The notes under the pieces are model-generated. The model searched no databases and was not told where the DNA came from. It was given only the letters and a program-made list of their open reading frames with translations. Source: Caulobacter sp. Root1455 (GTDB lineage Bacteria > Pseudomonadota > Alphaproteobacteria > Caulobacterales > Caulobacteraceae). Taken from it: a DNA stretch of 64,000 bases. The stretch spans positions 431,700 through 495,699 of the forward strand of contig NZ_LMFQ01000024.1 of NCBI RefSeq assembly GCF_001426905.1, written 5' to 3'. Both the position numbers and the translations under genes were made by a program. Shown here in pieces: positions 42,901 through 50,726 of the stretch (position 1 is the stretch's first letter; every line of letters starts with the position of its first letter).

Positions 42901-44100
42901 ATGCTGCGACGCCTGACCGCAGTTCTTCTGGCGACGGCCGCCCTGCTGGGGCCGTCGCAGGCCTGCGCGGCGGCGCCCGCCAGGCCCGCCGCCGGCGTCA
43001 GCGCACCGGCCAAGGCCGCGGTCCTGACGGCCGGGGCTCGCGTGGCCGACTGGCAGCTGGGCCACATGGACAACTTCGACTACGTGCCGGCCTCGCAGTT
43101 CCGGCGTGACACCGAGGCCCCGCGCGACTGGATCCAAGCGGCGTTCTACATCGGCCTGACCGCCTTCGCAGACGCCTCCAGCCAGCCCAAGTACGCCGAC
43201 GCGATCCTCGCTCACGGCCAGGCCGAGGGTTGGGACTTCGACAAGCGCCCCCGCCATGCCGACGCCGACGCCACCGGCGCGGTCTGGATCTGGTCGGCGG
43301 CCCGCACGCATGACGCGGCCAAGCTGGCTCCGGTGCGCGCCCGTTTCGACGCGGTGCTGGCCGATCCCTCGACCGTCGATCTGGGGTTCGAAGCCAAGCC
43401 GCCGCAGGGCGGCGATCCCTATTGCCAGGCCCGCTGGTGCTGGAGCGACGCCATCTTCATGGCCCCGCCCGCCTGGGTCGCCCTGACCAAGGAGACCCAG
43501 GATTCGCGTTATCTGGCTCATGCCGACCGCGAGTTCTGGGCGACCACCGACCTGCTCTACGACAAGACGGACCACCTCTATTTCCGCGACAGCCGCTTCA
43601 TCGCCAAGCGCAGCGACGCCGGCGCCAAGATCTTCTGGGGCCGCGGCAACGGCTGGGCCTTCGCCGGGATCGCCCGCATCCTGCAGGACTTGCCCAAGGA
43701 CCATCCGAGCCGGCCGCGCTACGAGGCGCTGTTCAGGCAGATGGCCGCCAAGATCGTCGCCCTGCAGGGCGAGCAGGGTTATTGGCCGGTCTCGCTGCTG
43801 GAGCCGCAGAAGACGCCCGAGACCAGCGGGACCGGCTTCTTCGTCTACGGCTTGGCCTGGGGCGTGAACCACGGCCTGTTGCCCGCCGCCCAGTATCGCC
43901 CGGCGATCGACAAGGGCTGGACCGCCCTGACCGCCGCGATCGAGCCCGACGGCAAGCTGGGCTGGGTGCAGCGCGTGGGCGCCGCACCGGACCAGGTGGG
44001 ACCGGACGACACCCAACTCTATGGCGTCGGCGCCTTCCTGCTGGCGGCTAGCGAGGTCTCCAGATTGCCCCCGACGACCGCCAGGGCGGCCAGGCCGTGA
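42901..44100 (+). CDS. Unsaturated uronyl hydrolase, glycoside hydrolase family 88/105
   Basis: Exported enzyme that removes unsaturated uronic acid from pectin (rhamnogalacturonan) oligosaccharides made by lyases. Signal peptide AVLLATAALLGPSQACAAA. The (alpha/alpha)6 barrel shows DWIQAAFYIGL, WSDAIFMAPPAW, WGRGNGWAFAGIARIL and ETSGTGFFVYGLAWG. The Asp in WSD and downstream W/H residues are typical of the active site. 399 residues. Start ATG 42901, 47 bases after kduI. Confidence 0.92.
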   Translation: MLRRLTAVLLATAALLGPSQACAAAPARPAAGVSAPAKAAVLTAGARVADWQLGHMDNFDYVPASQFRRDTEAPRDWIQAAFYIGLTAFADASSQPKYADAILAHGQAEGWDFDKRPRHADADATGAVWIWSAARTHDAAKLAPVRARFDAVLADPSTVDLGFEAKPPQGGDPYCQARWCWSDAIFMAPPAWVALTKETQDSRYLAHADREFWATTDLLYDKTDHLYFRDSRFIAKRSDAGAKIFWGRGNGWAFAGIARILQDLPKDHPSRPRYEALFRQMAAKIVALQGEQGYWPVSLLEPQKTPETSGTGFFVYGLAWGVNHGLLPAAQYRPAIDKGWTALTAAIEPDGKLGWVQRVGAAPDQVGPDDTQLYGVGAFLLAASEVSRLPPTTARAARP

Positions 44101-44155
44101 CGCCGCTTGCCCCGCCGCCCGTCCCCGCCGGAACCCGTCCCGGACTCCTTTCAGA

Positions 44156-44212
44156 CATTTGGAGCGAGGCTGGCGCCGAAACCGGCATCCACTTTCGGCT
44201 GCCACGCTCTAG
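44156..44212. repeat. Hairpin repeat (13+6 type) before the GntR gene
   Basis: Contains gcgccgaaaccggcatccac plus tttcggctgccacgctctag, the same core as at 49836-49888, with slightly mismatched outer arms (gagcgaggctgg versus ctgccacgctct). It ends two bases before the regulator ATG and carries a leader role or acts as a read-through structure. Confidence 0.7.
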
Positions 44213-44213
44213 G

Positions 44214-44984
44214 ATGACCGACATGACCACCGGCGCCTCAGACCCCCAGAAGCTGTACCAGCAGATCGCCCGGGCGATCGCCACGTCCATCAACGACGGC
44301 CGCTATGGCCCCGGCGACAAGCTGCCGTCCGAGCGCGAACTGGCTGACGACTTCGGCGTGAGTCGTCCGACCGTTCGCGACGCCATGATCGCCCTGGAGT
44401 TCCAGGGCCTGGTCGAGGCGCGTCAGGGATCGGGCGTCTATGTCAACGCCACGACGGCGCCGGGCGCGGACGATTCCGCCGAGGTCGAGGTCGGGGCGCT
44501 GGAACTGACCGAGGCGCGGCGCCTGTTCGAGGGCGAGGCCTGCGCCCTGTCGGCCGCCACCGTCACCGACGACAACCTGGCCCTGCTGGACCAGATCGCC
44601 AGCCAGATGGCCCGCAGCTTCGCGCCCGACGAGGTCGAGCGGCTGGAGCAGGAGTTTCATCTGGCCATCGCCCGCGCGACCGGCAACGCCGCCATCGAGG
44701 CCGGCGTCGAGGACCTGTGGACCCTACGCCTGCAGTCGCCGACCTGCGTGGCCATGCTGCGACGGGCCCGCGCCCATGGCGGCGGAGACTTCGTCGAGGA
44801 GCATCGTCAGATCATCGCCGCCCTGCGCCAGCGTGATCCCAAGGCCGCCCGCCAGGCGATCCACGCCCATCTGGCCCAGGTGATCGACGACCTGCTGGCC
44901 GTGACCGAACTCGACGCCCTCCAGCAGACCCGCCAGAAAATGGCCGAGCAGCGACGTGAGCTGGCTCGGCGCACCGAGATCTAG
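44214..44984 (+). CDS. GntR/FadR-family regulator of the uronate cluster
   Basis: A 256-residue regulator with winged helix DGRYGPGDKLPSERELADDFGVSRPTVRDAMIALEFQGLVEARQGSGVYV and an FCD domain (FEGEACALSAATV, LEQEFHLAIARATGNAAIE, EEHRQIIAALRQRDPKAARQAIHAHL). The recognition region GVSRPT is nearly identical to the paralogue at 35950. Its place between the GH88/105 and DUF4861 genes suggests it controls this cluster, probably by binding the TTGGTAA-CCAA sites at 41713 and 41896. Confidence 0.93.
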   Translation: MTDMTTGASDPQKLYQQIARAIATSINDGRYGPGDKLPSERELADDFGVSRPTVRDAMIALEFQGLVEARQGSGVYVNATTAPGADDSAEVEVGALELTEARRLFEGEACALSAATVTDDNLALLDQIASQMARSFAPDEVERLEQEFHLAIARATGNAAIEAGVEDLWTLRLQSPTCVAMLRRARAHGGGDFVEEHRQIIAALRQRDPKAARQAIHAHLAQVIDDLLAVTELDALQQTRQKMAEQRRELARRTEI

Positions 44985-45000
44985 AGACGCGAGCCCCCAA

Positions 45001-45957
45001 ATGTCCAAGCTGATCCTCTCGCTCGCGGTCGCCGCGAGCTTCTCCCTACCCGTCCTGGCCTTGCCCGGTCTGGCTGGGGCCCAGGTCGATCCCGTCATGC
45101 CGCCCCTGGTCGAGCCGGTGCTGGCCAAGCCCGACGCCGAGGGCCAGAAACCCCGCGCCGTCGTCGCCTACGCGCCCTATCGCTACGACGACATCCTCTG
45201 GGAGAACGACCGCACCGCCCACCGCATCTACGGCCCGGCGCTGGAAGCGGCCGAGCCGCCCTCGACCTCCGGGATCGACGCCTGGGGCAAGAACGTCCGC
45301 TGGCCCTACATGGAGCGCCAGCTGAAGACCGGCAAGCAGCATGACTTCCACGGCGAAGGCCTGGACTTCTACGACGTCAGCACCTTCCGGGGAGCCGGCG
45401 GCCTGGGCGTCTGGCACGACAACAAGCTGTGGACCTCGCGCAACTGGAAGTCCTACGAGATCCTCAAGACCGGCGGCGACGTCGCCCAGTTCAAGGTCAC
45501 CTACGCCCCGTGGCCGGTCGACGTGGACCGCAAGGTCTGGGAGACCCGCACCTTCACCCTGCCGCTGGGCACCAACTTCACGCGGATGGTCTCGACCATC
45601 AGCTCCGACAAGCCCGGCCCGCTGGTGATCGGCATCGGCATCAGCAAGCGCCAAGCCACTCACAACGGCGCGGGCGGCGTGTTCACCAAGGATCTGGGCG
45701 CGGGCCGCGTCTCGTACTGGCAGCCGACCGATCCGGTGCGGGGCACGATGGGGATCGCCCTGATGGTCGATCCCAAGGCGCTGGTCGAGGTGCGCCAGGA
45801 CGCCGACAACTACATCGTCCTGGTCAAGGTCGAGCCCGGCAAGCCGTTCGTCTACTACATGGGGGCGGCCTGGGACAAAGGCCTGGACTTCCATGATCGG
45901 GAGGGCTGGGAAGCCTATGTGAAGGGCCAGAAGCCGGATTTCGATCCGACCCACTAG
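45001..45957 (+). CDS. DUF4861 family exported protein
   Basis: A 318-residue protein with signal peptide LILSLAVAASFSLPVLALPGLAGA. The conserved segments YAPYRYDDILWENDRTAHRIYGPAL and GLGVWHDNKLWTSRNWKSYEIL are typical of DUF4861, a family often found in pectin and uronate gene clusters. The beta-rich C-terminal half suggests a carbohydrate-acting or binding role. It follows the GntR gene by 16 bases and ends the cluster. Confidence 0.9.
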   Translation: MSKLILSLAVAASFSLPVLALPGLAGAQVDPVMPPLVEPVLAKPDAEGQKPRAVVAYAPYRYDDILWENDRTAHRIYGPALEAAEPPSTSGIDAWGKNVRWPYMERQLKTGKQHDFHGEGLDFYDVSTFRGAGGLGVWHDNKLWTSRNWKSYEILKTGGDVAQFKVTYAPWPVDVDRKVWETRTFTLPLGTNFTRMVSTISSDKPGPLVIGIGISKRQATHNGAGGVFTKDLGAGRVSYWQPTDPVRGTMGIALMVDPKALVEVRQDADNYIVLVKVEPGKPFVYYMGAAWDKGLDFHDREGWEAYVKGQKPDFDPTH

Positions 45958-46020
45958 GCTTGGCGGAACGCCGGCGGCCGGCGCGCGCTCCCCCAAGAGG
46001 CGCGACCGGACGAGACCATC

Positions 46021-46188
46021 GTGGGCAAACGATCCAAATCGATAGCAACGACCGCCGAACGGCCGTTGCGCGCGTCCCTGTCGACCGTCGCCCTTGTCGT
46101 CGACTGGGCGACCTTGGCCGCGCTCGGCGCCGCCACCGTCGCGCTGGTGGTCACCACGTGGCGACCACATCGCCGGAACAAATCCTGA
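46021..46188 (+). CDS. Possible small single-pass membrane protein
   Basis: GTG-started frame of 55 residues: basic N-terminus MGKRSKSIATTAERPLRAS, one hydrophobic helix (VVDWATLAALGAATVALVV) and a basic C-terminus TWRPHRRNKS. It lies between the DUF4861 gene and the convergent tRNA-Leu. The charge-helix-charge layout looks biological, but the ribosome-binding site is weak, so this is tentative. Confidence 0.35.
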   Translation: MGKRSKSIATTAERPLRASLSTVALVVDWATLAALGAATVALVVTTWRPHRRNKS

Positions 46189-46201
46189 TGTCAGAAGAGA
46201 T

Positions 46202-46286
46202 TGGTGCGGGCGGTCGGGGTCGAACCGACACTCCTTTCGGAACCGGATTTTGAGTCCGGCGCGTCTACCAGTTTCACCACGCCCGC
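46202..46286 (-). tRNA. tRNA-Leu (anticodon CAA)
   Basis: Minus-strand cloverleaf with acceptor GCGGGCG/CGCCCGC, D-arm with GTGGTGAAACTGGTAGAC, anticodon stem ccgga/tccgg around loop ctcaaaa (CAA), a variable arm, T-arm GTTCGAC and an encoded CCA end. The long variable arm is class II, as expected for leucine. Confidence 0.95.
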
Positions 46287-46430
46287 GCTTCGCGGCGACC
46301 GAGGTCGGCGAAGGAGGGGTTGTCTAGCAAAGGCGTGCGGGAAGTTCCAGCGTCGCTTTTTGTCTTGATGCACCCGCTTTCCTTCGCGGCGCGGCTGACC
46401 GATGCTCCCGCCGCTCGCAGGAGAGTCACC

Positions 46431-47456
46431 TTGCCCCCACCCCGTCCCGGTCCCCGTAACCTGATCACCGATGTGTCGGGCCTAAGCGTCGGCCACGCCA
46501 CGGACGAGGCGGTGCGCAGCGGGGTGACCGTCCTGCTCTGTCCCGAAGGCTGGGTCGCGGCGGTGGACGTGCGCGGCGGCGGACCAGGGATTCGCGAAAG
46601 CGACGTGCTTCGCCCCGAAAACAATTTCAGCCGGGCCCACGCCATCACCTTGTCGGGTGGTTCGGTGTTCGGCCTGGGCGCGGCCGACGGCGTGACGGCG
46701 GCGCTGTCGGCGGCGGGCCACGGCCTGCGGCTGGCGGCGGGATCGCCGACCATACCGATCGTGCCGGGGGCGGTGCTGCACGACCTGGGCAACGGCGGCG
46801 ACAAGACTTGGGGCCTGGACCCGCCCTATCGCGCCCTGGGCCTGGACGCCGTCGCGGCGGCCGGCGAGGACTTCGCCCTAGGCTCGATCGGGGCCGGGCG
46901 CGGCGCGATGGCCGGCGTGAACAAGGGCGGCGTCGGCTCGGCCTCTCTGGACCTGAGCGACGGTCTCATCGTCGGAGCCCTGGCGGCGGTCAATCCAGTG
47001 GGGTCGGTCTACATGCCCGGCGGCGAGGCGTTCTGGGCCTGGCCGTTCGAGATCGACGGCGAGTTTGGCGGTCTCGTTCCGGATCCGGCGGCCCGCGCGG
47101 TCGAGCCAATTTCCGACGACAGCAAACTGGCGGCGCTCGGCCGGTTCATCGCCGGCGCCAACACCACCCTGGCCGTGGTGGCGACCACCGCCGCCCTGAC
47201 CACCGCCGAGGCCACGCGGCTGGCGATGATGGCCCAGGACGGCCTGGCCCGCGCCATTCGCCCGGTCCACACCCCGTTCGACGGCGACGTGGTCTTCGCC
47301 CTGTCCTCCGGCGCCGTCGAGATCGGCGAGGGTCCGGCGCGGTCGCTGATGATCGCGCGACTGGGCGCCGCGGCCGCCGACACCATGGCCCGGGCGATCA
47401 CGCGCGGCGTCTATTCGGCGCGTTCGGATCCTGGCGGCGCCGTATCGGCCCCGTAG
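46431..47456 (+). CDS. P1 (S58/DmpA) family peptidase
   Basis: Ntn-hydrolase-like aminopeptidase of the DmpA family, self-processed at an internal Ser/Thr. The N-terminal LITDVSGLSVGHATDEAVRSGVTVLL and ALSGGSVFGLGAADGV-like pocket (TLSGGSVFGLGAADGV) are present, then GVNKGGVGSASLDLSDGLIVGALAAVNPVG near the cleavage region and GANTTLAVVATTAALT late in the protein. The TTG start at 46431 follows AGGAGA with six-base spacing and gives 341 residues. The tail overlaps the convergent MarR gene by 46 bases. Confidence 0.9.
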   Translation: MPPPRPGPRNLITDVSGLSVGHATDEAVRSGVTVLLCPEGWVAAVDVRGGGPGIRESDVLRPENNFSRAHAITLSGGSVFGLGAADGVTAALSAAGHGLRLAAGSPTIPIVPGAVLHDLGNGGDKTWGLDPPYRALGLDAVAAAGEDFALGSIGAGRGAMAGVNKGGVGSASLDLSDGLIVGALAAVNPVGSVYMPGGEAFWAWPFEIDGEFGGLVPDPAARAVEPISDDSKLAALGRFIAGANTTLAVVATTAALTTAEATRLAMMAQDGLARAIRPVHTPFDGDVVFALSSGAVEIGEGPARSLMIARLGAAAADTMARAITRGVYSARSDPGGAVSAP

Positions 47457-47935
47457 AGCGTGCCGGCGGCGGTCTCGAGCTGGCCCAGCAGTCGCTTGAG
47501 AGTCGCCACCTCGCTGGGCGCCAGGCCGGCCAGCAGCGCGGCCTCATAGGCGCGCGCCAAGGGCACGATCTCGGCGAACAGGCGACGGCCGGCGGCGGTC
47601 AGTTCCAGGCTGTGCGAGCGCCGGTCGACGCGGTTGCTCAGGCGCACGGCCAGGCGGCGCTCGACCAGTTCCTGGGCGGCGCGGCTGACGCGCACCTTGT
47701 CCATGGCCGTGCGCACGACGGCGGCCTGCTGGGTCAGCGGCCCCTCGGCCAGCACCGACATCAGCCGCCACTGCGGAATGCTGAGGCCGAAGCGGTCCTC
47801 GTAAGCCCGGGCGATCAGCCGGCTGACGGCGCTGGACGACGTCGCCAGCTGGTAGGGCAGATAGTCGGCCAGCGAGACGTGCTCGGGGGCGCCTTCGGGG
47901 GGATTCTGCGTCATGGGTGAGACCGTCGCGGCCAT
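47411..47935 (-). CDS. MarR-family transcriptional regulator
   Basis: Winged-helix repressor of 174 residues: LSIPQWRLMSVLAEGPLTQQAAVVRTAMDKVRVSRAAQELVERRLAVRLSNRVDRRSHSLELTAAGRRL is the MarR core with the wing DRRSH. I chose the Met at 47935 after AAGGA; a Met at 47956 lacks a ribosome-binding site. No divergent target is obvious; the 3' end overlaps the P1 peptidase gene. Confidence 0.9.
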   Translation of the reverse strand: MAATVSPMTQNPPEGAPEHVSLADYLPYQLATSSSAVSRLIARAYEDRFGLSIPQWRLMSVLAEGPLTQQAAVVRTAMDKVRVSRAAQELVERRLAVRLSNRVDRRSHSLELTAAGRRLFAEIVPLARAYEAALLAGLAPSEVATLKRLLGQLETAAGTLYGADTAPPGSERAE

Positions 47936-48134
47936 GGCCTTCCTTTCGTCCTCCATACGCCCGCGACTCTGGCGGTCGCTCGCGTCGACAAGGCCCGATC
48001 TGGCGCGGCGCGACCGCCCCGCTCAATCACGGCCAAGCCTGGGGACAGGAAAGCGGACATTTCGCTTGGCGGTTGTGCATTCGACCACCCAGACGCCCAG
48101 CGATGGGGCGCCCGCGAAAAATGGAACCGACGGC

Positions 48135-48908
48135 TCAGTGCTCCTCGGCCGCCTTGGACTTGAACGGCTCGGTCTTGGTCAGCGCCGTCTGGCAGCGTTG
48201 CAGTTCGTTGAGACAATCGCCCCGGCTCCAGAAATCGGAAAATTCCACAACGGCCATGCGGACTTGGCGAGAATAGTCCTTGTGGTCAAGAACCTTCGGC
48301 TCTTCGTCCTCATGCTCGTCGTGCCCATGGTCCGGCTCATGGCCCGGGCGGTGGCCGGTCAGGACCAGGGTCTGGCCGCCCAAGATCGTGACCTTGGCCG
48401 CGGCCCGTTCGAGTTCGGTCTCCGGCTTGTGGCCGCCCCCATGACCGCCATGCCCGTCGTCATGGCCGTGCTTGTCGTCCTTCTTGCCGCCGTGCGCGCC
48501 CTTGGACTTGTCCTTGTCCTTGGGCTTCTCCTCGACCGGCTCGCCCTTGAGGGCTTCGGTTATCCCCTTCAGCGCCTTGGCGCAGGGGCCGCCGAACGCC
48601 AGGACCGGTCCGATCCGGCGCTGAACCTCCTCGACCAGATCCTGGGCCTTGTAGAGCAGCTCGCCCGACGGCGCGCTGGTGGCCGCCACGCATTTGACCT
48701 TCACGGCCTCGTGGATGGTCTTGGGAACCTCGCGCCAGCGCTCGTCACGCCCGCGTCCGCCGACATACTTGCCCACGTAGTAGGTGAGGATGGCGACGGC
48801 CAGCACGACCAAGGCGATCCCCGCCAGCAAGGTGGGATCGAAGATCGGAACCGGCGTATCGACGGGAAACTCTGACTGGTACACCGGACCCCCTCCAGTA
48901 TCAGGCAA
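48135..48908 (-). CDS. His-rich membrane-anchored protein
   Basis: A 257-residue protein with one N-terminal transmembrane helix (LLAGIALVVLAVAILTYYVGKYV). A long low-complexity middle is rich in His, Asp, Gly and Lys (HGGKKDDKHGHDDGHGGHGGGHKPE and GHEPDHGHDEHEDEEP), well suited to bind divalent metals such as zinc or nickel. The C-terminus is an ordered helix with two Cys (CLNELQRCQTAL). No known family recognised. Upstream, TTAACCAT and a GANTC site lie near the start. Confidence 0.8.
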   Translation of the reverse strand: MPDTGGGPVYQSEFPVDTPVPIFDPTLLAGIALVVLAVAILTYYVGKYVGGRGRDERWREVPKTIHEAVKVKCVAATSAPSGELLYKAQDLVEEVQRRIGPVLAFGGPCAKALKGITEALKGEPVEEKPKDKDKSKGAHGGKKDDKHGHDDGHGGHGGGHKPETELERAAAKVTILGGQTLVLTGHRPGHEPDHGHDEHEDEEPKVLDHKDYSRQVRMAVVEFSDFWSRGDCLNELQRCQTALTKTEPFKSKAAEEH

Positions 48909-48957
48909 GCAAGAGTCACATGGTTAACGCATGATGGCGCAGCTTGCACGACCAAGG

Positions 48958-49227
48958 TTATGTTGAAGGCCGGGAAATCACGCCGCGCGCCCTGGCGCCC
49001 TGATCGTAGCGGCTGGGACCGCCATAGACGGCGACTTCGCACAGGATGTCGCCGCCAGGCTCGCTCGCCCACAGGTAGTTCCGCTCGACCTCGACGTTGC
49101 GCCCGGCCGGCGAGATCCCCTCGAAGGTGTCGCCCCAGGGAATCACCTTGTTGAGGTCGCGCCAGGTCAGGGTCATGGCGCGGGACAACTCGTCTTGAGC
49201 CATGGCCTCCAGATCGGGATCGCTCAT
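48958..49227 (-). CDS. Hypothetical protein
   Basis: An 89-residue soluble protein starting MSDPDLEAMAQDELSRAMTLTW. It contains the compact pattern NKVIPWGDTFEGISPAGRNVEVERNYLW and ILCEVAVYGGPSRYDQGA. Its start overlaps the stop of the ABM-type gene by four bases, so it is translationally coupled to it. Function unknown. Confidence 0.75.
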   Translation of the reverse strand: MSDPDLEAMAQDELSRAMTLTWRDLNKVIPWGDTFEGISPAGRNVEVERNYLWASEPGGDILCEVAVYGGPSRYDQGARARGVISRPST

Positions 49228-49550
49228 GACGGCTCCTGCGGGCGGCGGTCCAGGACCTCGAAGTGCAGGGCGCGGGCGTCGAACCGGGCCAGGACGGCAC
49301 GGGCCGCCTCGGGCACGTGGCTGACGGCGTAGTCCTGGCCCATGAACGCCTTGATGCTGTCCAGGTCGTCGAACCACATCAGGGTGGTGAACTCGACCTC
49401 GTCGCCGGCCTCGCGGCGCATCAGGTCGATGTGGCGAAAGCCCGGAATGCGGCGCGCCTCGATCCCCGGGATCACCTGTCTCCGCACGACCGACTCATAG
49501 GCGGCGGCGTTGTCGGGCGTGGTCCAGCCTCTCCATTGGCGACAGATCAT
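49224..49550 (-). CDS. Antibiotic-biosynthesis-monooxygenase-like (ABM) protein
   Basis: A 108-residue dimeric alpha/beta-barrel type protein. The pattern MICRQWRGWTTPDNAAAYESVVRR, PGFRHIDLMRREAGDEVEFTTLMWFDDLDSIKAFMG is ABM-like. I chose ATG 49550 after GGAG; a GTG 12 bases upstream is less likely. Function in a pathway is unknown; such proteins often act as small oxygenases or stress proteins. Coupled to the following 89-residue gene. Confidence 0.8.
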   Translation of the reverse strand: MICRQWRGWTTPDNAAAYESVVRRQVIPGIEARRIPGFRHIDLMRREAGDEVEFTTLMWFDDLDSIKAFMGQDYAVSHVPEAARAVLARFDARALHFEVLDRRPQEPS

Positions 49551-49640
49551 GCGCGTCTCCACTCGGGGTCTCTAATTCGATGTCGCCTCGACAAGGCCGG
49601 ACGCGCAAGATAGGTCGCGCCGGAGCATGGAGAGACCAAC

Positions 49641-49823
49641 ATGGGCGTTCCCAAAGGCAAGCGCGACTTCCGCGACGAGGACCGTCTGGATCCGCGCGAG
49701 CGCCATCAGGTCGAATACTGGATGAAGCGCTGGGGCGTGACCAAGGACCAGCTGGTCGCCGCCCATCGCAAGGTCGGCAACTCGATCAAGGACATCGGCG
49801 CAGAGCTGGGCAAGAAGCGCTAG
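49641..49823 (+). CDS. DUF3606 domain protein
   Basis: A 60-residue basic protein, MGVPKGKRDFRDEDRLDPRE and ERHQVEYWMKRWGVTKDQLVAAHRKVGNSIKDIGAELGKK, matching the DUF3606 pattern. A GGAGAG ribosome-binding site precedes the start. Stress-associated in some genera, but the role is unknown here. Confidence 0.9.
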   Translation: MGVPKGKRDFRDEDRLDPRERHQVEYWMKRWGVTKDQLVAAHRKVGNSIKDIGAELGKKR

Positions 49824-49835
49824 AGTTCAAATATT

Positions 49836-49888
49836 TAGAGCGTGACAGGCGCCGAAACCGGCATCCACTTTCGGCTGTCACGCTCTAG
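49836..49888. repeat. Hairpin repeat (13+6 type), best-preserved copy
   Basis: Perfect outer arms TAGAGCGTGACAG (49836-49848) and CTGTCACGCTCTA (49875-49887) with an inner ccgaaa/tttcgg stem. It follows the DUF3606 stop and overlaps the last codon of the convergent minus-strand gene, where its tctag supplies that gene's stop. Related copies are at 44156 and, decayed, at 7936. The outer arms also form a transcript-end hairpin. Confidence 0.8.
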
Positions 49889-50307
49889 CGCTTGTCCCGC
49901 CGAAACTTCGCCGCTTCCGCCGCAAGCGACGAGGTCGAGGGATCGAAGTCCTCCGGCTCGGGCGCGAACGGCAGGTGGCCGGCCACGCCGCGCAGGGCCA
50001 GCCACAGCGGATGGCTGAAATGGCCCAGGATCCGCAGCGGCCGGCGCTTGTCGTCGGTGACGTCCCAGCCCTCCAGCTCGAACGCGTCGGCCTGCTCGCG
50101 CATCGACTTGACGTCGATGCCGTCCCAGCCGGGCGGATCGGGGATCAGGGCCGCCTCGTCGGCCGTCAGGCCGAACGTGTCGCGCGCCAGCTGATCGATC
50201 TCCGGGAACTGGGTCCGCGCCTCCGGATCGGCGAACGACGGCTTCATCAGCGCCCGGGTCTCCAGGTCGGCGAAGCCGGGCAGATCGATCAGACGGCGCG
50301 GGGCCAT
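49885..50307 (-). CDS. Hypothetical protein
   Basis: A 140-residue soluble protein starting MAPRRLIDLPGFADLETRAL. It has a Trp/Pro-rich region (PDPPGWDGIDVKSMREQADAFELEGWDVTDDKRRPL) and no recognised domain. It follows the DUF3297 gene by five bases, so they are one operon. Its stop is inside a hairpin repeat, suggesting the C-terminus may have been changed by repeat insertion. Confidence 0.75.
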   Translation of the reverse strand: MAPRRLIDLPGFADLETRALMKPSFADPEARTQFPEIDQLARDTFGLTADEAALIPDPPGWDGIDVKSMREQADAFELEGWDVTDDKRRPLRILGHFSHPLWLALRGVAGHLPFAPEPEDFDPSTSSLAAEAAKFRRDKR

Positions 50308-50312
50308 GACGT

Positions 50313-50567
50313 CTAGGCCTCTTCGGCGTTGTCGTTGCGCCAATACGGCGCGACCACGCCCTGCAGCTTGATGGTCATCGGGTTGCCCTTGCGGTCCACG
50401 GCCTTGCCGGCGGTGACGCGGATCCAGCCCTCGCTGACGCAGTACTCGTCGACATTGGTCTTCTCGACGCCGTTGAACACGATGCCGACGCCGCGCTCGA
50501 GGATGTCGGCGTCGTAGTGCGGGCTGCTGGGGTTGGAGGCCAGGCGGTCGGGAGGCGTGTCGCTCAT
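50313..50567 (-). CDS. DUF3297 family protein
   Basis: An 84-residue protein, MSDTPPDRLASNPSSPHYDADILERGVGIVFNG then VEKTNVDEYCVSEGWIRVTAGKAVDRKGNPMTIKLQGVV, matching the DUF3297 pattern. A single Cys lies in EYCVSEGW. Upstream gene of a two-gene operon with the 140-residue hypothetical protein. Biochemical role unknown. Confidence 0.93.
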   Translation of the reverse strand: MSDTPPDRLASNPSSPHYDADILERGVGIVFNGVEKTNVDEYCVSEGWIRVTAGKAVDRKGNPMTIKLQGVVAPYWRNDNAEEA

Positions 50568-50726
50568 GGGATCGTCTTTCGAAGAATTTGGACGGCAAAG
50601 GCCATCGAACGCGCGTGATAGCCATCCAAGGCCGCAATTCCAATAGGATTGCACGCGATCGCGCGAAGCGCCGCGACAAGGTCATGGTCGCCTGCTAGCT
50701 ACGGCCGTCCTCTTTTCGGAGTCCGC

